Of a DNA stretch of 64,000 bases, positions 1-8,856 are shown in pieces. Each line of letters opens with the position of its first letter. The stretch's first letter is position 1. The notes beneath the pieces were generated by a model, which ran no database searches, was not told the origin of the DNA, and saw only the letters and a list, made by a program, of their open reading frames with translations. The position numbers were made by a program, and so were the translations under genes. This stretch comes from UBA5239 sp031548025 (GTDB lineage Bacteria; Verrucomicrobiota; Lentisphaeria; Victivallales; Victivallaceae), in assembly GCA_031548025.1 (NCBI GenBank), contig JAVBRM010000077.1, forward strand, positions 1 to 64,000, read 5' to 3'.

Positions 1-1
1 C

Positions 2-268
2 TACGTCAATGCCATGTGCGAAGTAGCCGAAGAAACCAAGTGCGACCTGATCAACTTGAACGAATACGCCATGAAGAAATTCAATGAAATGGGCGAGGAA
101 AAAGTCACCTCCATGTATCTGGTTTTCGGCCCGGAAGCCTACCCGAACTATCCGAAGGGACGCACCGACCGCTGCCATATTTCCGATGTCGGGGCGATTT
201 TCTACGCGGAAGCGGTGGTCGCCCTTGCCAAAGAAAAGAAACTACCGATCGCCGAGCTTTTCAAATAA
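2..268 (+). CDS. SGNH hydrolase, rhamnogalacturonan acetylesterase-like (C-terminal part)
   Basis: Only the last 88 codons lie in the window; the reading frame is open from base 2 and the true start is upstream. The tail ends in LPIAELFK, exactly as does the complete SGNH esterase at 1336-2043, and the two share the surrounding layout (a stretch before a conserved His, here CHISDVGA, then AEAVVALAKEKK). Family knowledge: the Asp-x-x-His of block V supplies the catalytic His, and DRCHIS fits this. The likely role is removal of acetyl groups from rhamnogalacturonan or a similar pectic glycan. The LacI gene starts 22 bases downstream, so the two probably share a transcript. The assignment rests on similarity to the neighbour and not on the missing N-terminal GDS motif. 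Confidence 0.75.
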   Translation, partial: YVNAMCEVAEETKCDLINLNEYAMKKFNEMGEEKVTSMYLVFGPEAYPNYPKGRTDRCHISDVGAIFYAEAVVALAKEKKLPIAELFK

Positions 269-289
269 CCCCAACCAGGGAATCATATT

Positions 290-1309
290 ATGGGTACGAC
301 AATCAAAGATATTGCGGATCTGGCCGGAGTCTCCACGGCTACGGTTTCCCGGGTCATAAACAGCAATGGATTCGTCAAGGACAAAACCCGCAAACGAATC
401 AGCGCCCTGCTGGAAAAACATAACTATGTCATCCCTCCCATACAGAAACGGCAGGGCCCCGGGCGTAGCCGGGCTCTTAATTTGAAATACAATAATTTTA
501 CGATGATCTGGATCGGCAGCCCAACCACCCTTACGGCTCAGGGAATGCTGTTCGGACTCTCCGAAGCGGCCGGCGCCACAGGAACAACCCTGAATATCGA
601 TGTGGTATCGCCATCCGGTGGAATTCCGGAAATCCTGAATTCCAGGAAAACGGACGGAATTTTCCTGAACGGCAACCAATTCCCGGAAGCTTTTTTGAAT
701 AAGGCCAAATCCTTTCCGGTCGTCTGGTTGCTCCAGGCCGGTTTACAGGATTTCGGCGACCGGGTGCAACCCGACCATATTCAGGCCGGGCTCCTGGCTT
801 ACAACTATTTCCGTAAACGGGATTGCAAAACTTTGTGTTGCATAAGCTGCGGCAAAACCAGCAAATATCCGTCTTATTGGCAGACCCGCGAACAGGCTTT
901 TTCCAACGCCGCCAAGGCCGGCAATATTCCATGCCAGGTCATCAATCTGGATTACGATGACAACCAGAACAGTCCGATTGCGGTTCAATCCAGAGCCGCC
1001 ACGGAGGCGGTCCGGCGGATTAAACAGATGAATCCTCGACCGGATGGAATTTTTATCGCCAATACCCTTGGTTTTCCGGTATACTCCGAGCTGATTGCCA
1101 ACGGCATTGTCCCGGGTCGCGATATCGAACTGATCGCCGGAGACAAAGAAGTCTGCGGCGGTTATTGCAACCCGGAACCGGTTACTATCGATATTCACTC
1201 CAAACGTATCGGCGAACTGGCATTTGAAACCATGATCTGGCGGCTGAAAAACCCGGACCGGCCTACGGTTACGTGTATGTTGAAGCCGTCATTGGTCATC
1301 CCAGAATAA
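290..1309 (+). CDS. LacI-family transcriptional regulator
   Basis: 339 residues. The N-terminal helix-turn-helix (IKDIADLAGVSTATVSRVIN, about residues 5-24) is typical of LacI/GalR repressors, followed by a hinge and a periplasmic-binding-protein-like effector domain. Family members bind palindromic operators and release them on binding a sugar or sugar phosphate. It is a close paralog of the LacI gene at 6823-7863: shared stretches include VWLLQ, GDRVQPDH, DGIFIANTLG and IAGDKEV, then CNPEP. It lies between two paralogous acetylesterase genes and upstream of a GH112 phosphorylase, so pectin-derived galactosyl-rhamnose or a related sugar is a reasonable but unproven effector. It has no promoter space of its own and probably belongs to the surrounding operon. 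Confidence 0.93.
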   Translation: MGTTIKDIADLAGVSTATVSRVINSNGFVKDKTRKRISALLEKHNYVIPPIQKRQGPGRSRALNLKYNNFTMIWIGSPTTLTAQGMLFGLSEAAGATGTTLNIDVVSPSGGIPEILNSRKTDGIFLNGNQFPEAFLNKAKSFPVVWLLQAGLQDFGDRVQPDHIQAGLLAYNYFRKRDCKTLCCISCGKTSKYPSYWQTREQAFSNAAKAGNIPCQVINLDYDDNQNSPIAVQSRAATEAVRRIKQMNPRPDGIFIANTLGFPVYSELIANGIVPGRDIELIAGDKEVCGGYCNPEPVTIDIHSKRIGELAFETMIWRLKNPDRPTVTCMLKPSLVIPE

Positions 1310-1335
1310 TCATCTCAAAAAAGGAAAAACAGAAA

Positions 1336-2043
1336 ATGAAAAAAATCATGTGCTTGACCGTGTTGACCCTGATCTCCGCGATTGTATGCGGAGCCGATAT
1401 TTACATGGCCGGAGATTCGATTATGTGCAATTACAGCGAAAAACAGGCTCCTCTGCAAGGCTGGGGCCATGAGCTGCCGGCTTTGGTCAAAGACGACGTG
1501 AAGGTGGTAAACCTGGCTGTCGGCGGCCGCAGTGTCAAATCGTTCCGCGAGGAACAGCGCTGGGAAAAACTCCTCGAAGCGGTCAAAGAAGGCGATTTCG
1601 TGGTGATCCAGTTCGGTCATAACGACTCGAACAAAAAAGATCCGAAACGCTATGCCAATCACAATAACGAATTTCGCGAACTGCTGAAAACCTGCGTTCA
1701 AGAAGTCCGCGAAAAGAAAGCCAATCCCATTCTGGCCACTCCGAGTTGCCGCTGGGCGTTTACCGAGGAAAACACCAAAATCAGCAACGGCACCCCCTCG
1801 GCGTATTCCAGAGCGGTCATAGCGGTCGGCGAAACCGAAAAAGTCCCGGTGATCAATCTCAACGGCATCGGTGTCAAAAAGCTGCTTGAGCTTGGCCCCG
1901 AAGAGTCCAAGAAATTTTATATGGTCGCAACCGGCAAAAAAGACAATCTGCACCTGACCACCGATGGCGCCAAGGCTTATGCCGAATGGTTCGTCGAGGA
2001 TGCCAAAGCCCAGAAACTGCCGATTGCCGAGCTCTTCAAATAA
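1336..2043 (+). CDS. Secreted SGNH hydrolase, rhamnogalacturonan acetylesterase-like
   Basis: I chose the ATG at 1336 because it follows AAGGAAAA and begins a clean signal peptide (MKKIMCLTVLTLISAIVCGA); an in-frame start at 1273 would overlap the LacI gene. 235 residues. Block I GDS (nucleophile Ser28), block II Gly (LAVGGRS), block III GHND (Asn96) and block V DNLH (Asp203, His206) are all present, which defines the SGNH/GDSL fold. This arrangement and length match rhamnogalacturonan acetylesterases (CE12-like), which deacetylate pectin backbone residues outside the cytoplasm. It sits in an apparent operon with the GH112 phosphorylase 17 bases downstream. The exact substrate is not visible in the sequence. 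Confidence 0.88.
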   Translation: MKKIMCLTVLTLISAIVCGADIYMAGDSIMCNYSEKQAPLQGWGHELPALVKDDVKVVNLAVGGRSVKSFREEQRWEKLLEAVKEGDFVVIQFGHNDSNKKDPKRYANHNNEFRELLKTCVQEVREKKANPILATPSCRWAFTEENTKISNGTPSAYSRAVIAVGETEKVPVINLNGIGVKKLLELGPEESKKFYMVATGKKDNLHLTTDGAKAYAEWFVEDAKAQKLPIAELFK

Positions 2044-2060
2044 TTTAAGGGAATCAAATC

Positions 2061-4208
2061 ATGTCGAAAACAAAGGGATGCTTTACATTGCCGGGCGAAG
2101 CCGGGTACGAGAAACTGACATTGCAAATGGCTGAAAAATGGGGCGCCGACGTCATTCGCGACAGCGACGGCACCGCCTTGTCCGATGAAATTCTGGAGGC
2201 CGGTTACGGCATTTATTCCACCATCTGTATTATCCGCGACCACAACGAATGGGCGCGGGGAAATATGGACAAACTCCAGCAGACATTTCTGATGACCCAA
2301 CCCATCGTCGCCGCTTCGGACAGTCTCGAAGTCGAATTGATGAAAGATTTTTTCGCCGGGCAATTTACCATCAATGAATCACCGGATTCGCTCAAATACT
2401 GGCAGGTCTACGACCGTACTTCCAACACCCCGCTCGACGCTTCGCAATGGCGTTATGCGGACGGCAAAGTCACCATCAGCGGAATCACGCCGTTTCACAA
2501 GTACACGGTGAGTTTCATGGCCTACCGGATCTGGGACGAAATTTCCATGTACAACCACACCACCAATCATTGGACCAAAGAACACCTGATGCAAATCGAT
2601 CCGCGTCACGAATCCACCCGCGAATACTTGCACGCCTGGATGGTCAACTGGTGCGAAACGCATCCGGCCACGACCGTGGTGCGCTTTACTTCGCTGTTTT
2701 ACAATTTCGTCTGGATTTGGGGAAGCAATGAACGCTGCCGCCACATGTACGCCGATTGGGCCTCGTACGATTTCACCGTCAGCCCGAAAGCGCTGGACGA
2801 GTTCGCGGCCAAATACGGTTACGCGATGACCGCCGAAGATTTCATCAATCAGGGCAAATTCCACGTGACCCACGCCCCCGGCACCAAACGCAAAGCCGAC
2901 TGGATGGAATTCATCAACGATTTCGTGATCGGCTTCGGCAAAGAACTGGTCGACATCGTCCACAAATACGGCAAAAAAGCTTATGTGTTTTACGATGACA
3001 GCTGGGTCGGGCTCGAACCTTACAATGGCCGTTTCCCGGAGTTTGGATTCGACGGCCTGATCAAATGCGTATTCTCGGGTTACGAAGTGCGGCTGTGCGC
3101 CGGGGTCGATGTCCCGGTTCACGAACTGCGCTTACACCCGTATCTCTTTCCGGTGGGCCTGGGCGGCGCGCCCACGTTCAAGGAAGGCGGCAACCCCACG
3201 CTCGATGCCAAAAACTACGGGATCAGCGCTCGGCGCTCCCTGTTGCGCGAGCCCATCGACCGGCTTGGCCTGGGCGGTTATTTGAGCCTGACTCAGCCGT
3301 TCCCGGATTTCTGCGATTACATCGAGGAGCTGACCGATGAATTCCGCACCATCAAGAGTTTCCACGAAGCGGGCAAGCCGTATACGGTCAAACCCCGGGT
3401 CGCGGTACTGCATTGCTGGGGCAAACTGCGCTCATGGACGCTGTCCGGGCATTTCCACGAAACTCATATGCACGACCTGATCCATATCAATGAAGCCCTC
3501 TCCGGGTTGCCGGTCGATGTGTCGTTCATCAGCTTTGAAGATGTGAAAAACGGCTGCCTGAAAGATTACGATCTGGTGATCAACGCCGGATACGCGGGCA
3601 GCGCCTGGAGCGGCGGCGACGCCTGGCAGGACGATGAATTGGTTACCGCTTTGACCAAATGGGTTTACGGAGGCGGCGCCTTCCTCGGGGTGAACGAACC
3701 CTCCGCCGTGGAAGGTTATGATACTTTCTTCCGCATGGCTTCGGTCTTGGGAATCGACAAAGACACCGGCAGCCGCGTCTGTCACGGCAAATGGTCCTTT
3801 GAACTCTCGAAGTTCGATGGTTTGATCCCGGAAGGCGGTGCCATTCACGAAAAACAGAATCTTTACCTGACCGATGGGCACGCACAAGTCCTGATGGCGC
3901 AAAACGGGGTTCCCGTTTTCACTGTCAATGAATTCGGCAAAGGCAAGGGAATCTATCTGGCGGACTTCAAAATCAGCCTGGCGAATACCCGGCTGCTGCT
4001 GAATACCATTCTGTTTGCGACCGGCCAAAGCCTTGACGGTGAATACCTGACCGACAACCCAAATACCGAATGCGCCTATTATCCGGATCGTCAAATGTTG
4101 GTAGTCATCAACAACAGCGACCGCAAACAGCGCGCCCGGATTGCCGTCGGCCAGGAATTTATCGAGACCCAACTCGAACCCTTCGCCACCAAAATCATCA
4201 ACGCCTGA
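2061..4208 (+). CDS. GH112 beta-galactosyl phosphorylase (galacto-N-biose or galactosyl-rhamnose phosphorylase)
   Basis: 715 residues, the normal size for GH112. The N-terminal phrase LPGEAGYEKLTLQMAEKWGA followed by DVIRDSDGT (about residue 31-38) is the family signature, and Asp312-Asp313 in VFYDDSWVG falls where GH112 enzymes carry their general acid. These intracellular enzymes cleave a beta-galactosyl linkage with phosphate, giving alpha-galactose 1-phosphate plus GalNAc, GlcNAc or L-rhamnose. No signal peptide is seen, as expected. Because it follows an acetylesterase likely to act on rhamnogalacturonan, the D-galactosyl-1,4-L-rhamnose specificity is a serious alternative to galacto-N-biose. 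Its last 11 bases overlap the end of the convergent AraC gene. Confidence 0.93.
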   Translation: MSKTKGCFTLPGEAGYEKLTLQMAEKWGADVIRDSDGTALSDEILEAGYGIYSTICIIRDHNEWARGNMDKLQQTFLMTQPIVAASDSLEVELMKDFFAGQFTINESPDSLKYWQVYDRTSNTPLDASQWRYADGKVTISGITPFHKYTVSFMAYRIWDEISMYNHTTNHWTKEHLMQIDPRHESTREYLHAWMVNWCETHPATTVVRFTSLFYNFVWIWGSNERCRHMYADWASYDFTVSPKALDEFAAKYGYAMTAEDFINQGKFHVTHAPGTKRKADWMEFINDFVIGFGKELVDIVHKYGKKAYVFYDDSWVGLEPYNGRFPEFGFDGLIKCVFSGYEVRLCAGVDVPVHELRLHPYLFPVGLGGAPTFKEGGNPTLDAKNYGISARRSLLREPIDRLGLGGYLSLTQPFPDFCDYIEELTDEFRTIKSFHEAGKPYTVKPRVAVLHCWGKLRSWTLSGHFHETHMHDLIHINEALSGLPVDVSFISFEDVKNGCLKDYDLVINAGYAGSAWSGGDAWQDDELVTALTKWVYGGGAFLGVNEPSAVEGYDTFFRMASVLGIDKDTGSRVCHGKWSFELSKFDGLIPEGGAIHEKQNLYLTDGHAQVLMAQNGVPVFTVNEFGKGKGIYLADFKISLANTRLLLNTILFATGQSLDGEYLTDNPNTECAYYPDRQMLVVINNSDRKQRARIAVGQEFIETQLEPFATKIINA

Positions 4209-5133
4209 AATTGGCGTTGCGCCGGAATTGCAATGGAGAGATACCGTTCTGCTGTTTGAAACTCCGCGAAAAATCGTAGATATCGCTGAAGCCGGCCTCT
4301 GTCGCAATCTCGCCGACTCCGAGCCGGGTGAAGATCAACAACTCCGTAGCGCGACGGTTGCGCACATTGCGTAAATATTCCAGTGGCGCCACGCCGAAAT
4401 GGAGCTTGAACAAACGCCGGAAATGGGTGTGACTGAGCCCGCAATGCCGGGCAGCCGCCGGGATCGACAATGCCGGATCCCGGTGGCGATGCTCCAGATA
4501 GGCGGCCGCCCTGGCCAGCGCGTCGCGATGCGCCGGCCCACCCGGAACGGGAGCAGTTGCCTGGCCGATCAACTCGAGCAAGCTCAGCATCATGGCGGAA
4601 AGCTCCAAAGGGTGAATGGAACTCTGGCGATGAATCCGGCAGATATTGCGCATCAGTTCCAGAATCCGGTCCTGATGGCATTGCAGCGGAATTTTCCCGC
4701 GCCAGAGATTGATTTCGGCATCATAAAGCGGCGGGTGCATCAACTCCCGGTAATCGCTCAAATCAAGCATCCCGGCCGGGATCACCGCATCCCAGTGACT
4801 GCGGGCCGGGTCATAGAGCAGATCGAAGTGCAGGTAGACACAGTGCATTTTTTCACTGTCGCCGCGCATCGAATGGAGAGTATCCGGCGGCACCCAGAAG
4901 AGATCCCCGGCCTTCAATTCAAACGTTTCCTCTTCCAGCGTGAACACCCCATATCCGGTATGGATGTAGACGGCCAGAAAATCGAGAAGCTTGCGATTGC
5001 CCATCGCCCAGCGGGGGCGGACGCTGTCGCCGCTCTGCCGGACGAACGGCCGGAGGTACCCCAGCCGGGTCAACGTCAATTCATCCGGCGGCTTACAGCG
5101 GAGCGGTTCAATTTTTTGATGCAGAAAAGTCAT
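4198..5133 (-). CDS. AraC-family transcriptional regulator with cupin sensor
   Basis: 311 residues. The N-terminal half has cupin-like beta strands (LDFLAVYIHTGYGVF..LKAGDLFWVPPDTLHSM), the usual sugar-sensing domain of AraC regulators. The C-terminal about 100 residues have two HTH motifs, ending with IATEAGFSDIYDFSRSFKQQ, then GISPLQFRR. It is divergent from the URO-D-like gene at 5233 with about 100 bases between, and convergent with the GH112 gene, overlapping its stop region by 11 bases. Either neighbour could be its target; the divergent arrangement favours the URO-D gene. No Shine-Dalgarno is obvious before the ATG. Confidence 0.92.
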   Translation of the reverse strand: MTFLHQKIEPLRCKPPDELTLTRLGYLRPFVRQSGDSVRPRWAMGNRKLLDFLAVYIHTGYGVFTLEEETFELKAGDLFWVPPDTLHSMRGDSEKMHCVYLHFDLLYDPARSHWDAVIPAGMLDLSDYRELMHPPLYDAEINLWRGKIPLQCHQDRILELMRNICRIHRQSSIHPLELSAMMLSLLELIGQATAPVPGGPAHRDALARAAAYLEHRHRDPALSIPAAARHCGLSHTHFRRLFKLHFGVAPLEYLRNVRNRRATELLIFTRLGVGEIATEAGFSDIYDFSRSFKQQNGISPLQFRRNANFRR

Positions 5134-5232
5134 TTTTGTTAAAAAATAGTCGACTTTGCCAAAGAAAAAAATCCTTGTTTACGATATAATAGATAACATA
5201 ACCGTCAAGCACGAAAAATCAAGGAGGCCATG

Positions 5233-6234
5233 ATGGACCGAAAGCCCGATTTCGAAAATCTGTTGCGCGTTTTGGATAAAAAAGTTCCGAAACGACCAAC
5301 CTTATTCGAATTTTTCCTGAACCAGCCTTTGTACCGGGAACTGGCCGGCAATGATGTCGTGCCGGATGAATTCGTACACGTCCGCGGTTTCTTTCATGCC
5401 GGTTACGACTATTGCACTCTCGGACTATCCGGTAACCTCTTTCCCCGCGCCGAGGTCGAACGCGCCCAAAGCTACTCGATGAATGACGGCGTATTGATCC
5501 GGGACTGGGAGTCGTTTCGCGCTTATCCCTTCGGCGATCCCGATCAACTCTTCCGATATCAGCACTACGAAGGCGCGGTCCGCTACATGGAACCGGGCAT
5601 GAAAGTACTCACCAGCGGTCCATGCGGCCTGATGGAAAATACCATCCGGCTGGTCGGTTTCGACAATCTCTGCTTCATGGCGTTCGACGAACCGGCGTTG
5701 CTGGCGGCAATCACCGATGCGATCGGTTCGCGGTTACTCCGTTACTACGAGATTTGCGCCGCGCTGCCGGAAGTCGGCGCCGGTATCATCAACGACGACT
5801 GGGGTTTCAATTCCCAGACGATGATGAGGCCGGACGATATGCGCAAATACATCATTCCCTGGCACGCAAAGATGGTGGAGGCGTTTCACAAAAACAACAA
5901 ACCGGCGATCTTGCATTCCTGCGGTAATCTTGAGGAGGTCTATGACGACATCATCAACGTATGCAAATTCGACGGCAAACATTCCTATGAGGACAAAATC
6001 GAGTCGGTCGAAGACGCCTACGAACACCTGAACGGAAAAATTGCGGTTCTGGGGGGCATCGACCTTGATTTCGTCTGCCGCCGGACTCCGTCCGAGGTAA
6101 GCGAACGCTGCAGGGCAATGCTCCGGCGGACGGCAACGCGCGGCGGTTACGCTCTCGGCACCGGCAACAGCATTCCGGAATACGTTCCGCACGAAAACTT
6201 CTATGCCATGGTCGACTGCGCCCGCAAGAGCTGA
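5233..6234 (+). CDS. Uroporphyrinogen decarboxylase (URO-D) superfamily protein
   Basis: ATG codons at 5230 and 5233 are both in frame; the strong AAGGAGG at 5221-5227 is better spaced for 5233. 333 residues with the URO-D TIM-barrel pattern: GPCGLMENTIRLVGFDNLC, then GIINDDWGF and the LHSCGN strand. The heme enzyme's N-terminal RQAGR motif is absent, while HSC in LHSCGN resembles the His-x-Cys zinc ligand of MtaA/CmuA-type methyl transferases. Family knowledge: Lentisphaerota carry many such proteins of unknown substrate. It could transfer methyl groups from a methylated sugar or methyl donor to a corrinoid, but no corrinoid protein lies next to it. The promoter region is shared with the divergent AraC gene and holds a TATAAT at 5185-5190. 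Confidence 0.8.
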   Translation: MDRKPDFENLLRVLDKKVPKRPTLFEFFLNQPLYRELAGNDVVPDEFVHVRGFFHAGYDYCTLGLSGNLFPRAEVERAQSYSMNDGVLIRDWESFRAYPFGDPDQLFRYQHYEGAVRYMEPGMKVLTSGPCGLMENTIRLVGFDNLCFMAFDEPALLAAITDAIGSRLLRYYEICAALPEVGAGIINDDWGFNSQTMMRPDDMRKYIIPWHAKMVEAFHKNNKPAILHSCGNLEEVYDDIINVCKFDGKHSYEDKIESVEDAYEHLNGKIAVLGGIDLDFVCRRTPSEVSERCRAMLRRTATRGGYALGTGNSIPEYVPHENFYAMVDCARKS

Positions 6235-6260
6235 CCGCAAACAGCTTTTCGACTCAAGAA

Positions 6261-6815
6261 CTATTTCACTCCGAAAAGATTGCACATGCCGTCGAACCGA
6301 GCGACGGAACCGGCGCCGAATTTTTGCATGGAGTGACGAATGCGATTGAGCGATTTTTCTTTCATGTCGCCGGACTTCGAGAAAAATTTGTCGGCCAGGC
6401 AAACGAGCTTTTCCTCGGGTGTTTCCGGCAGATAATCGCGTTCGGGGATTGGAAGCGATTGATTCCGTACATCTTCCGCGGTGAGCCCGCTCCCGGTGTG
6501 GCACTCGCAAATCCGGGCGTAAACCTCAAGCCTCGCATCGTATTCGCGCAGCATCTTTGCTCCGATTACGCCATGAGCGATGTAGGGCTCTGAGCCTTCG
6601 CATAAAATTTTCGGCGCATGACATTTACCGATCCCGATATCATGGAGCATCGCCCCATTCGCTACCACCCGCGCATTCAGTTCCAATTTCGAATTTTTCA
6701 AGATCGCCATCGCCTTATCCCGCACCTGTTCGCTATGCTTAATCAGCATTCGCCGCAACAAAGTATCTTCCGGATAAAGGTATCCTATAATTTCCAGCGG
6801 ATTAATTTTCGTCAT
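6261..6815 (-). CDS. HD-domain phosphohydrolase
   Basis: 184 residues. His27 (IKHSEQV), then His58-Asp59 in AMLHDIGIGK, and a later His in ECHTGSG give the HD/HDIG metal-binding set. This family hydrolyses phosphate mono- or diesters such as nucleotides; the precise substrate cannot be read. It lies 7 bases after the LacI gene on the same strand, so it is probably the last gene of a pseudopilin-LacI-HD transcription unit. It converges with the URO-D gene with only 26 bases between the two stops. Confidence 0.88.
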   Translation of the reverse strand: MTKINPLEIIGYLYPEDTLLRRMLIKHSEQVRDKAMAILKNSKLELNARVVANGAMLHDIGIGKCHAPKILCEGSEPYIAHGVIGAKMLREYDARLEVYARICECHTGSGLTAEDVRNQSLPIPERDYLPETPEEKLVCLADKFFSKSGDMKEKSLNRIRHSMQKFGAGSVARFDGMCNLFGVK

Positions 6816-6822
6816 CAGCCTT

Positions 6823-7863
6823 TTACTTCAATTGAGAGCTTTCCGGGGCGATGATGGACGGCTTCAGCATGTAGGTGAGCTGAGGCATTTGGGGATGCGT
6901 AATCCGCCAGACCATGGCTTCGACGGCGACTTTCCCGATCTCCCGGGTTCCGATATCGATTCTGGCCGGTTCGGGATTGCAGTAACCGGCAAAGACCTCT
7001 TTGTCCCCCGCGATCATTTCGATATTCTTGGAAGGCACAAATCCATTCGCCATCAATTCCGAGTAAATCGGCCAGCCCAGGGTATTGGCTATGAAAATTC
7101 CGTCCGGTTTGTTCTTCAAGCTTTTTATCTGTTTTACGACATCTTGAGCGGCTTTCTTCTGGACATCGACGGGAAGGCTGAAATTGTCCAGGCAATCCAT
7201 GTAAATGGTGTCGCAGTGGACCCGGTTGATTTCGGCGGCATTCCTGAATGCCTGTTCGCGGGTTTTCCAGTAACGGTGGAAACTGTCATAATCCTTGGTA
7301 CTGATACAGCAAAGATTTTTGCAGCCTTTTTCAATAAGATAACGGCAGGAGATGAGGCCTACCTGGGTATGGTCCGGCTGAACGCGGTCGCCCAGCTCAT
7401 TGTAACCGGACTGAAGCAGCCAGATAATCGGATAATCTTTGACTTTTTCCAGAGAAGCTTCCGAAAATGACCCGCTCAGGAAAAGTCCGTCGAATTTTTT
7501 CTTGTCCCAGAAATTATGGGTATCGCCGGTTTTCGGCACAAATTCAATATTTATGGATGCTCCAATCTGGCTTGCAGCCTCGGAGAGTCCATGCATGATT
7601 TCCTGGGCCGTATTTCCCATGGAGGCAGTTACGCCCCCCGCCCAGACCATAGCGAAATTATAAGACTTCTGGAGTCCCGATTTCCGTGGATTTACATTCT
7701 TTTTTCTTTTGGATTCCTGCGGAACATAATTCTGTTCCTGCATGACTTTGGTGATTAACTTACGGGTGTTTTCCTGCACAAAACCGCTGTTGTTCATCAC
7801 CCTGGACACCGTCGCGGTGGAAACTCCGGCGATTCTGGCTACATCTTTAATCGTAATGCTCAT
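6823..7863 (-). CDS. LacI-family transcriptional regulator
   Basis: 346 residues with the N-terminal HTH (IKDVARIAGVSTATVSRVMN) and a periplasmic-binding-protein-like effector domain. It is a close paralog of the LacI gene at 290-1309 over its full length. A consensus-like promoter just upstream (TTGACT at 7913-7918, TATGTT at 7890-7895, 17-base spacer) has the box ATGTAAACA between its -35 and -10 elements. The same box occurs twice at the promoter of the pseudopilin gene just upstream, so I infer that this protein represses both itself and that gene. Downstream it is followed closely by the HD hydrolase. Confidence 0.93.
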   Translation of the reverse strand: MSITIKDVARIAGVSTATVSRVMNNSGFVQENTRKLITKVMQEQNYVPQESKRKKNVNPRKSGLQKSYNFAMVWAGGVTASMGNTAQEIMHGLSEAASQIGASINIEFVPKTGDTHNFWDKKKFDGLFLSGSFSEASLEKVKDYPIIWLLQSGYNELGDRVQPDHTQVGLISCRYLIEKGCKNLCCISTKDYDSFHRYWKTREQAFRNAAEINRVHCDTIYMDCLDNFSLPVDVQKKAAQDVVKQIKSLKNKPDGIFIANTLGWPIYSELMANGFVPSKNIEMIAGDKEVFAGYCNPEPARIDIGTREIGKVAVEAMVWRITHPQMPQLTYMLKPSIIAPESSQLK

Positions 7864-7889
7864 AAGTAATCAACTCCATTGATACATGC

Positions 7890-7918
7890 AACATATCCCC
7901 TGTTTACATTAAAGTCAA
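7890..7918 (-). promoter_or_regulatory. Promoter of the LacI gene with an operator box
   Basis: On the minus strand, TTGACT (7918-7913), 17 bases, TATGTT (7895-7890). The box ATGTAAACA (7909-7901) lies inside the spacer, a classic repressor position. The start codon is at 7863. Confidence 0.6.
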
Positions 7919-7979
7919 CATAATTCCCACGAACTTTCCAATATTTCACCATCGCAACTTTTAGCGGATTCACCAATTC

Positions 7980-8840
7980 TCAATTCCGCCACCCCAAGCT
8001 GGTATTGGTTCCAAACAGATATGTGTAGCGATTGTATTCGCGCTGAGGAGAAAACTGCAGATGTCCATCCATGAAAACCGTGTTGCTGCCGAGGCCGTGC
8101 GGCAAGGCAATGAACATGTTGTTATCCAACCATTTCCCCTGTTCTTGCAGAGTACCTCCGTTAGCTACAATATCCACTCCGGCCGGATCGCCCAGCATCG
8201 GAACTTCGGAAGCCTTGCCGATGGTTTTAATAGTGTTGCCGAAAGTCGTGACCTTCTGTCCGAGCCAATTGACGTTGGGAGTGGAAATCACATAGCCGGT
8301 TGTGGTTTTCTTGAGTATGTTTCCGCCGATTCCATAGTAATTGGAATTGTCACTGCTCGGAGTGGTGGTTCTGAACATGTAAAGCAGATTATAACTGGAA
8401 ATGATATCATTGTTATCGTAGTAACCGGCGCTCTTGTTGGCGGGGACATTGATGCCTTTCCAGTCCGGACACATAACCGCTTTGAGACCGGAGCCAGTAC
8501 CGGAAGTCCCTATTCCAAACAAATCGCCAAGCGGGAACCTTCTCCAGACCACCGGCCAATTCCGGTAAACATTGGATGATGCGGTAGTCGTACTTACCGC
8601 CTGGGGTCCCCAACCATTCCAGTCGTTTCCATACATCAGCATCATATAAGACAAACTCTTGGCCTGGGCGCCGCATTGAATCGTTCTTGCTTTCACTCTC
8701 GCTTTTTGCAGCGCCGGCAGCAGCATCGCCGCCAGAATTGCGATGATCGCGATCACCACCAGGAGCTCAATGAGTGTAAAAAAATGCAATTTTTTCATTC
8801 CATAATCCTGTCTGCGATTTATTGATAAAATCTTATTCAT
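7980..8840 (-). CDS. Prepilin-type pseudopilin with C-terminal H-x9-DG-like motif
   Basis: Start chosen at 8840 (MNKILSINRR), which has GGAGAGGG six bases upstream; an ATG at 8855 is also in frame. 286 residues. A short basic leader is followed by FFTLIELLVVIAIIAILAAM, then LLPALQKAR: the type IV prepilin processing site and the long N-terminal helix. The rest is a low-similarity globular domain ending with LPHGLGSNTVFMDGHLQF, the His-Asp-Gly signature of the DUF1559/H-x9-DG group. Such proteins are abundant in Lentisphaerota and Planctomycetota and are thought to be inserted in the envelope by a type II/IV-pilus-like machine; their individual roles are unknown. Its promoter carries two ATGTAAACA boxes shared with the downstream LacI gene. 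Confidence 0.9.
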   Translation of the reverse strand: MNKILSINRRQDYGMKKLHFFTLIELLVVIAIIAILAAMLLPALQKARVKARTIQCGAQAKSLSYMMLMYGNDWNGWGPQAVSTTTASSNVYRNWPVVWRRFPLGDLFGIGTSGTGSGLKAVMCPDWKGINVPANKSAGYYDNNDIISSYNLLYMFRTTTPSSDNSNYYGIGGNILKKTTTGYVISTPNVNWLGQKVTTFGNTIKTIGKASEVPMLGDPAGVDIVANGGTLQEQGKWLDNNMFIALPHGLGSNTVFMDGHLQFSPQREYNRYTYLFGTNTSLGWRN

Positions 8841-8856
8841 TTTTGCCCTCTCCATC

